In this document: piece after piece, positions 52,127 through 61,914 of the stretch
Numbering within the stretch: position 1 is the stretch's first letter
Layout of the letters: each line of letters starts with the position of its first letter
Source of the DNA: Shewanella sp. MBTL60-007
GTDB taxonomy: Bacteria > Pseudomonadota > Gammaproteobacteria > Enterobacterales > Shewanellaceae
Assembly (NCBI RefSeq): GCF_019654915.1
Contig: NZ_BPET01000003.1
Coordinates: 62,001 to 126,000 of the forward strand
Length of the DNA: 64,000 nucleotides
Reading direction: 5' to 3'
Program-made: the position numbers and the translations under genes
The notes under the pieces: generated by a model
What the model was told of the DNA's origin: nothing
Database searches by the model: none
The model's input: the letters and a program-made list of their open reading frames with translations, nothing else

Positions 52127-54430
52127 CTAATCTTCAGTACTAGGCAAGATAGTCAGTCGATGGATAGCTTCTCCCGGCAATAAGGGAGTACTCTCCTGGC
52201 TCACATACTCATCGAATCCCGCTCTATAAAAGTCTGATAACGGATGCCCAGACTGACCACCTGGAATAGTCATAATCCCATTTTCCTCATCACCGGGCTG
52301 CACAATAAAACGCTGTGATGCACCAAATGAGGCCCCCTGTACCGCGGGCATAAAACTGTCACCAAAGCCTTCGACCACAGGCATATCTAGTAAGGGACTG
52401 AGTACCGGTAGCTGCTTAGAAAATGGATGCTGGATCTTGAGCTGATTGACTTTGCCCCACGCGAGATCGGCCATCTCATTACTGTCACTGTATTTAGCTA
52501 AACTCGCCTCTTTAGCGCTGAGATACATCTGCAGTAGATGGCTAGACCAACTTTGCTCATCCCGAGGCAACCAACTTGGCTCTTGCGTATTAATAAGCTG
52601 CCAGATCCCCGGCTCTAAATAACGCTTTATCGAAGAGAGACTAAGCTGGTATTTAGCCAGCTCTGTTTCGATAGGAGCGAAGGTGGTATCGATAACTTGC
52701 GTTCTAAAGTGACGCACTAAGGTATAACCCACAGAGTCGCTACAGGCACAAGCTTGCCATGACTTTATATAATCAATATCTTCAGCGAAACGCTCTGGCT
52801 GAGCACTCAATTGTTTGAGTAGCAACTGCTGCCAAGGCACTAAAAAACGTGCCTCATTATCCAACTGTAGCTGATAAAAATCCTTTATGGAGAAACGCTC
52901 GGCCTCAAGTAGCCTGTCTCTTATTTGCATGCTACGCGCCCCTAGGGCATAGCCGCCATCGCCTAATGCCTTATGCGCATCAACCGACACCACTCTAGAG
53001 TTACCAGTCCACAGTCGGTTGCTCTCGGGATCAATAACCTGCGGAAGCTTAACTTGGTCTTGCAACCAATTTACACTTTGATAATCCTGAGTTGCCATCG
53101 CAACGTTGCTTGGATTAGTTCTCGATGGATAAGCGCCGGCAGGCTTCCATGCGGCGCTGCCCATGCTGTCGACCAGCAACATGTTCTGCACAGGGATCCC
53201 CATGGATTCAGCAATCTCAATGCCTTGTTCAACACTTGCGATGCTATCGAGCTCAATCAACTGCATATTCACTGCATAATCTGTGTGTGCAACCCAAGAC
53301 AAGGCATACCTCTGTTCGCCAACCTCCTTTACCGGGCCATAGGGCGACATCTCTATCGCATAAACGACCTCGGAGTCAGGCAAGGCGATGGTTTCATTTT
53401 CAAAATAGATGGGAGTTTTCTGATCAATGGCCACCCAATCGGCAGTATCGACATAAGCGTTGGTAAAACCCCATGCCACCTCGCCATTACTGCCCACCAC
53501 AATCGCTGGCGCGCCGGGCAGTGATACCCCCGTCACTTGACGTTCAACCCCATCTTTTTGATAGTTAAGCTGCGCCCGATACCAGATGATTGGCACAGCA
53601 AAAGAGAGATGCATATCATCGGATAACATGGCATTACCGTTCTCGGTCAACTCACCGGTAACCGCCCAGTTATTACTACCAATATCCTGCGGCTCAGCAA
53701 TCTCTATGGTTTGAGCCTGTACCAGTAAATTGTTTGACAGTGCAGGGATTGGCAAAGGCGTTAACGCAAGCTGACTGCCATCGAGAGGCGCCTGATATTG
53801 GCTTGGCTGGATTAAAAAGTTAACCATCTCGCTGCCAAATAGTGCCTGAATTTGAGTTAGCGTTAAGTCACGCTTTATGGTGTTGCCTTGCAGATCGAGA
53901 TACATACTGTAGATCACCAGTAAACTATCGGCAGGCTGCCAAGGCTTAGGCTCCGCGCCAGTCACTATATACTCAAATGAAGAGAGAGTTTGTGCTGCAA
54001 GTGCATCATTCACCCCGCGAGCATAGGTGGTTAGCACAGCTAAATGCTCGGCATTCAGCTTGGCAACTATCAGTTCTGCACGTTTACGCAGTTGATGAAA
54101 GCGGCGACGCTTGTCTAAATCTAATGCCTTTTCACCGAAGATCTCAGCCAGTTCCCCAGCGGAATTTCGTCTTAGCAGATCCATCTGAAAGAACCTGTCC
54201 TGCCCATGGGCGTAACCTAAAGCGTAAGCGGCATCTTGACGATCACTGGCGTGAATGATGGCAGTACCTAACCTATCGCGCTCAAGACTCACTTGCTGTT
54301 TAACGCTATCACTTGTGACGTTTTGATCCAGTGCTGGTAAGCTCAAAGATAAAGATAAGTACAAACCACCAACAACGGCTGCGGCTACTGACGAAGTCCC
54401 AACCAGTGCTATTTTTACTGTTTTATGCAT
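52127..54430 (-). CDS. Penicillin acylase family protein (Ntn hydrolase)
   Basis: A 767-residue exported precursor with an N-terminal hydrophobic segment (residues 8-32). The alpha-chain region has GYAHGQDRFFQMDLLRRNSA. The self-cleavage and nucleophile site is Gly251-Ser252 in DIGSNNWAV, after which the beta chain starts, with LSDDMHLSF and the Asn-containing oxyanion segment following. Family members hydrolyse amide bonds of penicillins, cephalosporins or acyl-homoserine lactones; the natural substrate cannot be told from sequence. It converges on the cyclase gene with 39 bases between. Confidence 0.9.
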   Translation of the reverse strand: MHKTVKIALVGTSSVAAAVVGGLYLSLSLSLPALDQNVTSDSVKQQVSLERDRLGTAIIHASDRQDAAYALGYAHGQDRFFQMDLLRRNSAGELAEIFGEKALDLDKRRRFHQLRKRAELIVAKLNAEHLAVLTTYARGVNDALAAQTLSSFEYIVTGAEPKPWQPADSLLVIYSMYLDLQGNTIKRDLTLTQIQALFGSEMVNFLIQPSQYQAPLDGSQLALTPLPIPALSNNLLVQAQTIEIAEPQDIGSNNWAVTGELTENGNAMLSDDMHLSFAVPIIWYRAQLNYQKDGVERQVTGVSLPGAPAIVVGSNGEVAWGFTNAYVDTADWVAIDQKTPIYFENETIALPDSEVVYAIEMSPYGPVKEVGEQRYALSWVAHTDYAVNMQLIELDSIASVEQGIEIAESMGIPVQNMLLVDSMGSAAWKPAGAYPSRTNPSNVAMATQDYQSVNWLQDQVKLPQVIDPESNRLWTGNSRVVSVDAHKALGDGGYALGARSMQIRDRLLEAERFSIKDFYQLQLDNEARFLVPWQQLLLKQLSAQPERFAEDIDYIKSWQACACSDSVGYTLVRHFRTQVIDTTFAPIETELAKYQLSLSSIKRYLEPGIWQLINTQEPSWLPRDEQSWSSHLLQMYLSAKEASLAKYSDSNEMADLAWGKVNQLKIQHPFSKQLPVLSPLLDMPVVEGFGDSFMPAVQGASFGASQRFIVQPGDEENGIMTIPGGQSGHPLSDFYRAGFDEYVSQESTPLLPGEAIHRLTILPSTED

Positions 54431-54656
54431 CGCTTCTGCAGTCCCTGCGTTAAAAACTCTAATGCATCATAAACTGGGTTGCAAAAATGTTAAACCACCA
54501 TTCGAGTTTTATCCTCATATCTATCAAATACAGCTCTTCATGCTAGATATTGCATCAACGACAGTGAACTGAACTTTTCTGTTGTTCAGTAAAAAATAGC
54601 TACTGTTTACGACCTATTTTATTATGGCAAAATAGGCCTATGAATTAGGGAGTAAT

Positions 54657-54908
54657 ATGGCTAAACCCAATAAGAAAGGGCCAACACAAACGGTCGAGAT
54701 CTTCTGCGCCAAATGTAAAAGCCAGCTGTTTAAGTACCGAAAAGGTGGCAAAGGCGCACTGGTTAAGTGTTTTAAAGAACGTATTGTCGATGACTATACG
54801 CAAACGCCCTGCCAATGCCCAAACTGCGAGCAAATCTTCGCCCGCGACACTCTTATTCGCGGCGCGCCAGCGTTTAAGATGATTGGCGGTAAGGTCACAA
54901 TGAAGTAG
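54657..54908 (+). CDS. Small zinc-ribbon protein
   Basis: An 83-residue basic protein with two Cys pairs, C17-x2-C20 and C54-x2-C57 (CAKC and CPNC), forming a probable zinc ribbon; two further cysteines lie at 38 and 52. The spacing is like zinc ribbons that bind RNA or DNA, and the many Lys residues fit that. It begins after GGGAGTAAT, a good ribosome-binding site. I know of similar uncharacterised proteins in Shewanella and Vibrio. Function unknown. Confidence 0.78.
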   Translation: MAKPNKKGPTQTVEIFCAKCKSQLFKYRKGGKGALVKCFKERIVDDYTQTPCQCPNCEQIFARDTLIRGAPAFKMIGGKVTMK

Positions 54909-54940
54909 CAGCCTTTGAATAAAGGCTGATTACATTTTTC
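54909..54940 (+). terminator. Hairpin after the zinc-ribbon gene
   Basis: CAGCCTTT-GAAT-AAAGGCTG, an 8-bp stem, followed by ATTACATTTTTC, directly after the stop codon. Confidence 0.65.
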
Positions 54941-55133
54941 TTTAGGGTTGGTGTTACCGAGTAGCGAGTTTGAATTTGGTACTTAGTCGCTATCAAGCGC
55001 CTACAGCGGGCATGTGTGCAGACACTGCACTAGGTTAAACAAGCACTATTCTGATGATTAGGAGTAATGGCTGTAAGGCTAGCTAATTATCTGTCTCTAA
55101 GTCACTTCGATGCTTTTATGCACTGAATAATTT

Positions 55134-55472
55134 TCAACCCATTTGGGTAATAAAGGTTTGCTCGTCATCCACAAAAGCCACAAAGCCGCCGTGATAGATA
55201 AATACCCGGCCACGCCCCTCAACTAGGCAGGCAAGCTGTGGGTGCAAATCTTCTTCGTTATCCTGACTTTGAAAAGTGCCTGTATCGGTGATTACGCCGC
55301 TAAGTGTAGGCAAATATCCATAAGTGCGCTTGGCTTGATCAATCAAGCTCAATTCACTGGCGGTAGAGAAGCAAAGTGGGATCGCACCAGCTTCTTCAAT
55401 AAATAAAGTTTTCACTTCTTCAAAAGCTGTAATCACCAGCCAGTCGATGCCGTTAACATGATGGATATGCAT
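55134..55472 (-). CDS. Hypothetical protein
   Basis: A 112-residue protein from the ATG at 55470-55472, starting MHIHHVNGIDWLVITAFEEV. The frame is open to 55580 (148 residues), but the extra N-terminus is not protein-like in composition and no good ribosome-binding site marks either start. It is a small acidic alpha/beta protein (PLCFSTASELSLIDQAKRTY, LACLVEGRGRVFIYHGGFVA), without signal peptide or membrane helix. I do not recognise the family. It stands alone. Confidence 0.6.
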   Translation of the reverse strand: MHIHHVNGIDWLVITAFEEVKTLFIEEAGAIPLCFSTASELSLIDQAKRTYGYLPTLSGVITDTGTFQSQDNEEDLHPQLACLVEGRGRVFIYHGGFVAFVDDEQTFITQMG

Positions 55473-55812
55473 AGGGTTTCTCGGTAATTCTGATGCGAAG
55501 ATTCTATCACTATCAGCGGCTGAACGTAGTAGAGATTTAGTTACTAAACGTGGTAATTCGGTGCCACTTCCGAGCATCAATTAGGCCAACTTGAAACACA
55601 CTTTTGCCCCTTTCAGTGTTAGTGTTGTTACTCATTCGTATTTAGTTCATGACAATTCGCCATACATTTGCTAATGGGTGTTATTGACTGTGGCTATCAA
55701 TCTCGAGCGTATTGATTTAAGCGTATATTCATATCCATACAAACTATAAGTGTTTGATGGTAAGATGAAAACACAACTAAAGTGAACCGTTGGATATAAT
55801 AAGAGATTTCAA

Positions 55813-56808
55813 ATGTACATAGGGTTTTATACACAAGAAGAAATTGTAGCAATTGGTGAAGATGACGCTGGTATTGTAGAAAATAATGCATTTGTTCATA
55901 AGCAGCAATTAAAAGATTTGAGCAAAGTCATCTTCCATCATAACTCTGAACAGTTTGAAATTAAGCTAACTAGAGACGGTTTATTCGCACTACAACTGAA
56001 AGAAGTAGAAAGGGAGTTCCCTCAATCTAAGGAAGTAAAAGACTTTGACGGTGATAAATCCAGAGAAAAGTGGCGCCTATATGTAGATCACATTAACGCT
56101 TTTCAAGTTGCCCTCATGACTTCAAGCCTGAATGTTGTTTTTAAGAGTAACCTAGCGGGTATTCATGACATAACTAGAGATGATGTATTGACTTTAAATG
56201 CCAAAATGCATGCAGAAGGCTTGTGGTCTTCAGGCAATACAGTCGCTACCAGAATATATCGGGATGCTCCCCTTCATGCACTAACTGCTAGTAAATTTTT
56301 ATGCATTGAGCATTTTAATTTGTGTATAGATATTTTTAGTGAAGTGCTTTTGAACGGTTCCATTACTCACGTAGCAAACATGGGACGTTCACTTGTCCAT
56401 TATAAAACAGGCAACAATAACTTAGCTTTAGCTATTGCTTGGTTTGAGATTGAGTCACTACTTAAAAGAAGGCTGAGAGGTTACATACAGTCACCTGAAA
56501 ACAACTATATAGTTAACAAAGATACGGGTGCAAAACGTTTTAATAAAAGTAGATGCGATTACTTAGCTGATTCGACGGAAGTGGCACTGGTTGCTGAGTT
56601 GCTGGAGTTGTTAGGGCTAATTGATTTTGAAACTTATAAGGAAGTTTCAGTTTGTCGTAAACACAGAAATGGAATGGTGCACGGATCCATTTCAGTTGTG
56701 AAGACCGAAGTGGCTCGACGCTGTATTAAGCTACTTGTTAATCTAATTAACTTAGAGTTCAACTCTTCGCTAAAAATATGCACAAACCAAAGTATGACGT
56801 TGATTTGA
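55813..56808 (+). CDS. Hypothetical protein with HEPN-like RxxxxH motif
   Basis: A 331-residue protein, AT-rich at DNA level compared with its neighbours, which hints at acquisition. The N-terminal ~100 residues are alpha/beta and the rest is helical. Residues 282-292 (RKHRNGMVHGS) contain R285-x4-H290, the pattern of HEPN-domain ribonucleases and apo-HEPN proteins, preceded by helices typical of the four-helix bundle (ALAIAWFEIESLLKRRL). No partner nucleotidyltransferase gene lies beside it, so a HEPN-MNT toxin-antitoxin pair is not supported. Function unknown. Confidence 0.65.
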   Translation: MYIGFYTQEEIVAIGEDDAGIVENNAFVHKQQLKDLSKVIFHHNSEQFEIKLTRDGLFALQLKEVEREFPQSKEVKDFDGDKSREKWRLYVDHINAFQVALMTSSLNVVFKSNLAGIHDITRDDVLTLNAKMHAEGLWSSGNTVATRIYRDAPLHALTASKFLCIEHFNLCIDIFSEVLLNGSITHVANMGRSLVHYKTGNNNLALAIAWFEIESLLKRRLRGYIQSPENNYIVNKDTGAKRFNKSRCDYLADSTEVALVAELLELLGLIDFETYKEVSVCRKHRNGMVHGSISVVKTEVARRCIKLLVNLINLEFNSSLKICTNQSMTLI

Positions 56809-57279
56809 AAATGAAACCGCTAATGAACTAATCATGTTAGTTCATCATTAGTTGGGTCGACAGAATCAACCGGCCTTCTCTAAATAAAATTTGCGCAGCA
56901 TCCCTGCTTTATCCTTTCTCTCGGTTTCGAACGCTTTATTACATTCAAAGACTAGTTAAGTTAGTGTCACCTAACTTTGCATTAATTTTAGTTATGTTAA
57001 AGACGTCATTTGGTGCAATCACTCTAAGCCATTTATGTCCAAAAATGAGTTAGTGCTTTAGTCATAACTCTACATGCCAAAGGTTATGTTGTTCTAACTA
57101 CTTTTAGAAACAGCTTAGACCTTCGAAAACAAGGATCTTTGCTGCGATAGCAAGCAACATCAATAAAGCGCACGGTGCAACAAACTGTTATAATGGCAAA
57201 CAGCAACACAGTTATCTGCGTCTATCTACGCCAAACCGATAACTGCCATAGATAAATCAGACACATTATTGAGACTCGC
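56809..57279 (+). other. Spacer upstream of the RhlE-type helicase
   Basis: 471 bases without a credible gene. A hairpin at 56821-56850 (TAATGAACTA facing TAGTTCATCATTA) follows the HEPN-motif gene. The rest is AT-rich and holds the helicase promoter and an ~80-base leader. Confidence 0.5.
57186..57194 (+). promoter_or_regulatory. Extended -10 promoter element for the helicase gene
   Basis: TGTTATAAT is a perfect extended -10 (TGnTATAAT). No good -35 is seen 17 bases upstream, as expected for extended -10 promoters. It predicts a leader of about 80 bases. Confidence 0.5.
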
Positions 57280-58608
57280 ATGCCGTTTTCTAAGCTTGGA
57301 TTAAGCACACCTATCGTTAAAGCTGTTACCGAGCAAGGCTACACTAGCCCTACTCCGATTCAAGCTAAGACTATTCCTGTTATTTTAAGCCAGCGTAACT
57401 TAATTGCTGCAGCGCAAACTGGTACCGGTAAAACCGCCAGTTTTGTATTGCCAATTTTAGAAATGCTCAGTCGCGGCGAGACTCAACGTAAAAAGCGTGT
57501 TCGCGCACTCATTCTGACTCCGACACGTGAGCTAGCAGTACAGGTTGAAGATAACATCAGCAAATACGGCAAGCATTTAGCGCTAACCTCTATGGCCATG
57601 TATGGTGGCGTCGACTCAAAGCCTCAGCGTGAACGCTTAATCGAAGGCGTTGATATCTTAGTCGCTACACCGGGACGTTTACTCGACATGTATACCCAGC
57701 GCGCCATTCATTTTGATGAGCTAGAAATTCTAGTTCTCGATGAAGCCGATAGAATGCTGGACATGGGCTTTATTGAAGACATCAATAAGATCATCGAAAA
57801 GCTACCAGTTGATAGACAGAGCCTGCTTTTCTCCGCGACCTTATCACGCCAAGTAAAAGAGCTGGCAAGAGCAACGATAACTCGACCTATCGAGATTTCT
57901 GTCACTCACAATACAGACAATAAGCCCAAAATTGAACAATGGTTGGTTACCGTCGATAAAGACAAAAAGTCGGCCTTGTTGAGCCATTTAATTCAAGAAA
58001 ATAACTGGCAACAAGCGCTTATTTTTATTGAGACTAAGCAAGGCGCTGCCAAGCTGGTCAGCCAGCTTGAGAAGCGCGGCATCACCGCTGAGTGTATTCA
58101 CAGCGGCCGCAGCCAAGAGATCCGTGAAAAAATTCTAGCTGACTTTAAGTCCGGTAAAATTGGCCTTTTGATTGCCACAGGTATTGCTGCTCGCGGGCTA
58201 GATATCGATGAACTGCCATTAGTGATCAACTATGATCTGCCTTATCCTGCCGATGATTATATTCACCGAATCGGTCGTACTGGCCGTGCAGGTGCTAGCG
58301 GTGAAGCGGTTGCTTTAGTATCGAAAGATGACTTTAAAAACCTGTGCATGATCGAAAGCCGCTTAGGCCATTTAATTGAGCGTAGAGAAGTTGAGGGTTT
58401 TGCCCCCCGTAAAGAGGTGCCAATCTCAATTTTAAACTATAAGCCTAAGAGCAAACAAAATGCCGGAGGCGATAGAAAGCCCCAGCGTGATGCTAAAGCG
58501 AAAGGGCCTGCAAACCGTAAAGCGAATAGTAAAGCCAATAATAGCGGCGAGCGGAAAGAAAGCGGTAAAAACAGCAATAAGCTACCACCGAACCCGTGGA
58601 ACTTATAA
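57280..58608 (+). CDS. rhlE: DEAD-box ATP-dependent RNA helicase, RhlE-like
   Basis: A 442-residue RNA helicase. Motifs in order: Q motif (YTSPTPIQAKTIP), Walker A AAQTGTGKT, Ia PTRELAVQV, TPGRLLD, II VLDEADRMLDMGF, III SATLS, then domain 2 with HSGRSQ, ATGIAARGLDIDEL and VI HRIGRTGRAG. The C-terminal ~60 residues are Lys/Arg/Asn/Gly-rich and unstructured. These features match RhlE, which acts in ribosome assembly and RNA decay; other paralogues such as SrmB are possible. Confidence 0.88.
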   Translation: MPFSKLGLSTPIVKAVTEQGYTSPTPIQAKTIPVILSQRNLIAAAQTGTGKTASFVLPILEMLSRGETQRKKRVRALILTPTRELAVQVEDNISKYGKHLALTSMAMYGGVDSKPQRERLIEGVDILVATPGRLLDMYTQRAIHFDELEILVLDEADRMLDMGFIEDINKIIEKLPVDRQSLLFSATLSRQVKELARATITRPIEISVTHNTDNKPKIEQWLVTVDKDKKSALLSHLIQENNWQQALIFIETKQGAAKLVSQLEKRGITAECIHSGRSQEIREKILADFKSGKIGLLIATGIAARGLDIDELPLVINYDLPYPADDYIHRIGRTGRAGASGEAVALVSKDDFKNLCMIESRLGHLIERREVEGFAPRKEVPISILNYKPKSKQNAGGDRKPQRDAKAKGPANRKANSKANNSGERKESGKNSNKLPPNPWNL

Positions 58609-58933
58609 GGTTTACCAACGAGTGTCGCCCCCTGAGACTGTCACTCGTTTTGCGCTAGCAGCTTCTTCAAGCCGCTTATCTCTATAGGCGAGTACCGACT
58701 CCTTTATCAATAGTTTATCTCCCTACAGGGCCGCTTAACTCTATGCGGCTCTGTTCTTTGCGCTTTACAATTAACACTTTCTTTACAATACCTTTTCGCA
58801 TACGATAGCTTAATTAATTAAGTTTACTCAGCTATGGCTAATCTATACTCAGCCTATGCATCTATTTAATCTCTATTTCCATACTCTGCGCCGCGGATCA
58901 TTTTCGTTAAATTAGAGCTAGCCTAGGAGTGCC
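58609..58933 (+). other. Spacer with two hairpins between the helicase and TPR genes
   Basis: The first hairpin, AACGAGTG (58617-58624) with CACTCGTT (58642-58649), lies next to the helicase stop. The second, at 58726-58753, is the better terminator. The remaining ~170 bases upstream of the TPR gene show no clear promoter. Confidence 0.5.
58726..58759 (+). terminator. Probable terminator after the helicase gene
   Basis: A 9-bp stem with one G-U pair (CAGGGCCGC with GCGGCTCTG) and a ten-base loop, followed by TTCTTT. Confidence 0.6.
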
Positions 58934-60139
58934 ATGCTTGCTTTTATGCAAAAATTCAAAACTAAACACTACCTGTTAATCGGATTCACCAGCTTATTTT
59001 CGCTGCTTCTCGTCGCGTTTCTTCTCCTCAATAAACTACAGAGTCCTCCCTTAGCTCCAGGCGCGATTATGGTTTTGCCTGTTAAAATGGATTCAAAAAC
59101 CGATTACTGGCAAGAGTACGCTCAGATGGAGCAAGTGATCGCAAACCTTGGAACATCGGCCCAATATCCGGTACTACAGACTGAAGATGTGCTCTCCATG
59201 CTGTCTCAGGCCTCAAGCTTTATCCAAGATCAGCAAGCTATCGACCTTGAGCGGCTTTTCATTGTCTCAGGTATTAGCTTACTCGTTGAACCGACACTGA
59301 CTCCCTATGATGATGGTTATCGACTCGACTATCGCTTACTTAGCGCACAATCGGTGGATAGCGGTAGCATTTACGCATCCTCTATGACAGATGCAAATCA
59401 GCAGTTAGCTAAGCTGGTACAAGACAGAGTGGGAAGCCATTCACTCGATAACCAGACTTTAGATGACCGCTGGTTTAACAACCCCTTACTCATTAAGGCA
59501 ATAAAGCAGATCCAATACAGTGAGCTTGGTGACGCTCAAGCAAGCCTAAATGATCTGCTGACTCAAACACCCAATAACCTTATCGCCATAAGACTATTAG
59601 CCGAGTTACTCACGGCGCAGGACAAAAGTGAAGACGGCTCAGGCGATACGCTCATCCTAGCTGAGCAGTGGCTCGATAAGGGCATTGCCCATGGGAAAGC
59701 CAGTGGTAACTCACTGCAATTGGCAAGATTAAGACTCACACTGGCTCAGCTGCAACTGAAGAAAGGCCTGCTTGAATTGGCAAACAGTCAATTGTCTCAA
59801 GCAAGAACATTAGCCGCCAATAGCCAAGATTGGCTGTACCTAGGTCATATCTCTAATTGGTCGGGTCATATCTTTCAAAGACTCAATCGATACCAACATG
59901 CCAAGGCCCAATACCAATACTCCCTCGTTTACCAACAAAAAGCAGGCTACCCTATAGGCCAAGTGATAGCGCTCAATAACTTGGCACAACTGGAAATTGT
60001 CCAAAACAACTATAGCCTTGCTTACAAGGCCATTAATCAATCGGTCGCCATCGTCACCCAAAGAGAGCTAAGCCAACTTCATGAGCCCACATTTAAGCTA
60101 TTGGCTCAGATTGAAAACAAGCTACAGCGTATACGCTAA
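58934..60139 (+). CDS. Membrane-anchored TPR-repeat protein
   Basis: A 401-residue protein with one N-terminal membrane helix (residues ~13-33, YLLIGFTSLFSLLLVAFLLL), so most of it is probably periplasmic. Residues ~45-160 form an alpha/beta domain (AIMVLPVKMDSKTDYWQEYA onward) like the periplasmic part of CadC/winged-helix sensor proteins, but no DNA-binding domain is present. From ~185 to the end are tetratricopeptide-like helices (NLIAIRLLAELL, YQHAKAQYQYSLVYQ, NNYSLAYKAINQSVAIVTQR). AGGAG six bases ahead supports the ATG at 58934. Function unknown. Confidence 0.75.
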   Translation: MLAFMQKFKTKHYLLIGFTSLFSLLLVAFLLLNKLQSPPLAPGAIMVLPVKMDSKTDYWQEYAQMEQVIANLGTSAQYPVLQTEDVLSMLSQASSFIQDQQAIDLERLFIVSGISLLVEPTLTPYDDGYRLDYRLLSAQSVDSGSIYASSMTDANQQLAKLVQDRVGSHSLDNQTLDDRWFNNPLLIKAIKQIQYSELGDAQASLNDLLTQTPNNLIAIRLLAELLTAQDKSEDGSGDTLILAEQWLDKGIAHGKASGNSLQLARLRLTLAQLQLKKGLLELANSQLSQARTLAANSQDWLYLGHISNWSGHIFQRLNRYQHAKAQYQYSLVYQQKAGYPIGQVIALNNLAQLEIVQNNYSLAYKAINQSVAIVTQRELSQLHEPTFKLLAQIENKLQRIR

Positions 60140-60205
60140 TCATGCTCGTTAACACTCAGGCACAAGGCGCTGCTCAAGGAAAACGTTAGGGGCAATAAGA
60201 TGACT

Positions 60206-61528
60206 TTAAGGTCGATTAAATAGATCGATTGCGCTCTTTGTCATTGCCCTAACTCCAGTGTTAATCGTGGGGGCGTAATCGGGAGCAAACTGACTCGAGT
60301 GTAATGAGGGTAAAGCATTCCCCGACTCTAAGCTCAACTGATACTGACTCGGGTTAACCGCCCCCAGCCAAAAAAGAGTGATAGGGCGTTTTTCCGCTGT
60401 TAAACCGTATAAACCAAAGTCTTCTCCGGCCATTACTGGCAAGGCGTCAATCACATTATCCTGACCAATCTCGGACTCAATACTTGCTCGTACTCGGCTG
60501 ACTAATACAGGGTCATTATAGGTTGATGGGATCCGCTCCTCTTCATGAACATAAACGTCTGGAAACAGAGATTCATCAAGGCCTGCGCTCATGGCGATCC
60601 CTTGGGTTAGACGCTTAAGTGCGGCAATTTGTTGCAACCTCACCTCTGGGTTATAGGAGCGCAGAGTGAGCTGTAATTTCACTTCATCAGAGATAATATT
60701 GTGCTTTGAGCCGCCATGAATTGAGCCGACTGTTATCACGCTAGGCTCTAGGGGCGATAACTCTCGGCTGGCAATCGTTTGCAATGCCAATACGATTCTA
60801 GAGGCTAACACGACAGGGTCTTTGGTCAAATGCGGGTAAGCGCCATGGCCGCCCTTACCTTTAACGGTAATATCCACTGAATCGACATTCGCTAAGGCAT
60901 ACCCAGATACCATACCCACCTTGCCTGCGGGTATAGATGCGCTAACGTGCAAACCGAGAATATAATCAGGGGTATCAAAATCAGTAAACAACCCTTGCTT
61001 TAACATGGCTTTCGCGCCGCCGCCCACCTCTTCTGCTGGTTGTGCGACCATCATCAAGGTCCCCTGCCAGTTGGCTTTAGTGGCAACTAGTTGCTGAGCC
61101 GTGCCCACTAGACTTGTCATATGAATATCATGACCACAACCATGCATCACACCCACTTTATTGTTATTGGCATCCGTTGTGATAACTTTAGAGGCATAAG
61201 ATTTTCCCGTTTCCTCAATGATTGGCAAACCATCGGTATCGGCTCTTATCATCACAGTTGGTCCTTCACCATTTTTCAATAGGCCTACTACGCCGTAACC
61301 ACCAACATTTTCAGTAACTTGGAAACCCAAACTTGCTAACTCTTTGGCTATACGAGCGCTACTGTCTTTCTCGTGATAAGACAGTTCTGGGTTTTGGTGC
61401 AGGTGGAGATATAAGGCTTCAAGACTCGGCATTGCCTTGGCCGTTGACTCGGCCAATTCGGAGGCATAACAAGGTGTCCAGTGACAACAAATGAGTAGAG
61501 CAAGCGAGCAAGATTTTAGTAATCTCAT
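60206..61528 (-). CDS. Exported M20D amidohydrolase (hippurate-hydrolase-like)
   Basis: A 440-residue peptidase-M20 family enzyme with a signal peptide (residues 1-23, ending CYAS). Metal-binding motifs are MHGCGHDIHMTSLVGTAQQL (Cys and His), QPAEEVGGGAKAMLKQG (Glu pair) and MAGEDFGLYG. The satellite dimerisation domain is seen as VKGKGGHGAYPHLTKDPVVL. Members hydrolyse N-acyl amino acids, hippurate or indole-acetyl conjugates; the substrate is not evident. Export is common in marine gammaproteobacteria. It is divergent from the TonB-dependent receptor. Confidence 0.9.
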   Translation of the reverse strand: MRLLKSCSLALLICCHWTPCYASELAESTAKAMPSLEALYLHLHQNPELSYHEKDSSARIAKELASLGFQVTENVGGYGVVGLLKNGEGPTVMIRADTDGLPIIEETGKSYASKVITTDANNNKVGVMHGCGHDIHMTSLVGTAQQLVATKANWQGTLMMVAQPAEEVGGGAKAMLKQGLFTDFDTPDYILGLHVSASIPAGKVGMVSGYALANVDSVDITVKGKGGHGAYPHLTKDPVVLASRIVLALQTIASRELSPLEPSVITVGSIHGGSKHNIISDEVKLQLTLRSYNPEVRLQQIAALKRLTQGIAMSAGLDESLFPDVYVHEEERIPSTYNDPVLVSRVRASIESEIGQDNVIDALPVMAGEDFGLYGLTAEKRPITLFWLGAVNPSQYQLSLESGNALPSLHSSQFAPDYAPTINTGVRAMTKSAIDLFNRP

Positions 61529-61914
61529 GATTTATCTCTCTTATTTTTCAGCGACGTTATTACAACTGCAGTTACAATCCCTTAACAGCCTAAGTTAACA
61601 CAGCGTCAATATATATAAACCCGTGAAGACTAAATGACTCTGGTACCCGTTGAGCCATGCCAACAGAACCTATTCAATTACAGATGCCACAAGCTGTTAC
61701 ATTTGTTAATGACGCTCACCAACAAAGAGTAATTAATAGCCAGTTGTTTTTATTGAAAAAAAGATAAATGTGATCCACTTTCAAGATTTGTTTTTTTGTC
61801 AGATAAAGGCAAGAAATTAGCACTATCTAAACGAGACCCTACCTCAATTAGAGTATAAGATAACGCGCGTTTAAAAAGAGAATAATTCTCATTTGGTTAA
61901 AGTTAAGGTGCGTC
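61529..61914. other. Divergent spacer between the amidohydrolase and receptor genes
   Basis: 386 bases with no gene. It holds the Fur box near its right end and presumably both promoters. AT-rich; no other dyad stands out. Confidence 0.5.
61875..61893 (+). promoter_or_regulatory. Fur box upstream of the TonB-dependent receptor
   Basis: AAAGAGAATAATTCTCATT matches the inverted-repeat Fur consensus AATGATAATnATTATCATT at 15 of 18 scored positions, centred about 30 bases before the receptor start. It predicts repression by Fur-iron. Confidence 0.7.

Noticed and set aside
55473..55580. Longer N-terminus for the hypothetical protein at 55134
   Set aside because: The extra 36 residues look like translated non-coding sequence and lack a clear ribosome-binding site, though the choice is uncertain.
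55813..56808. HEPN-MNT toxin-antitoxin pair
   Set aside because: No small nucleotidyltransferase gene lies next to the HEPN-motif gene on either side.
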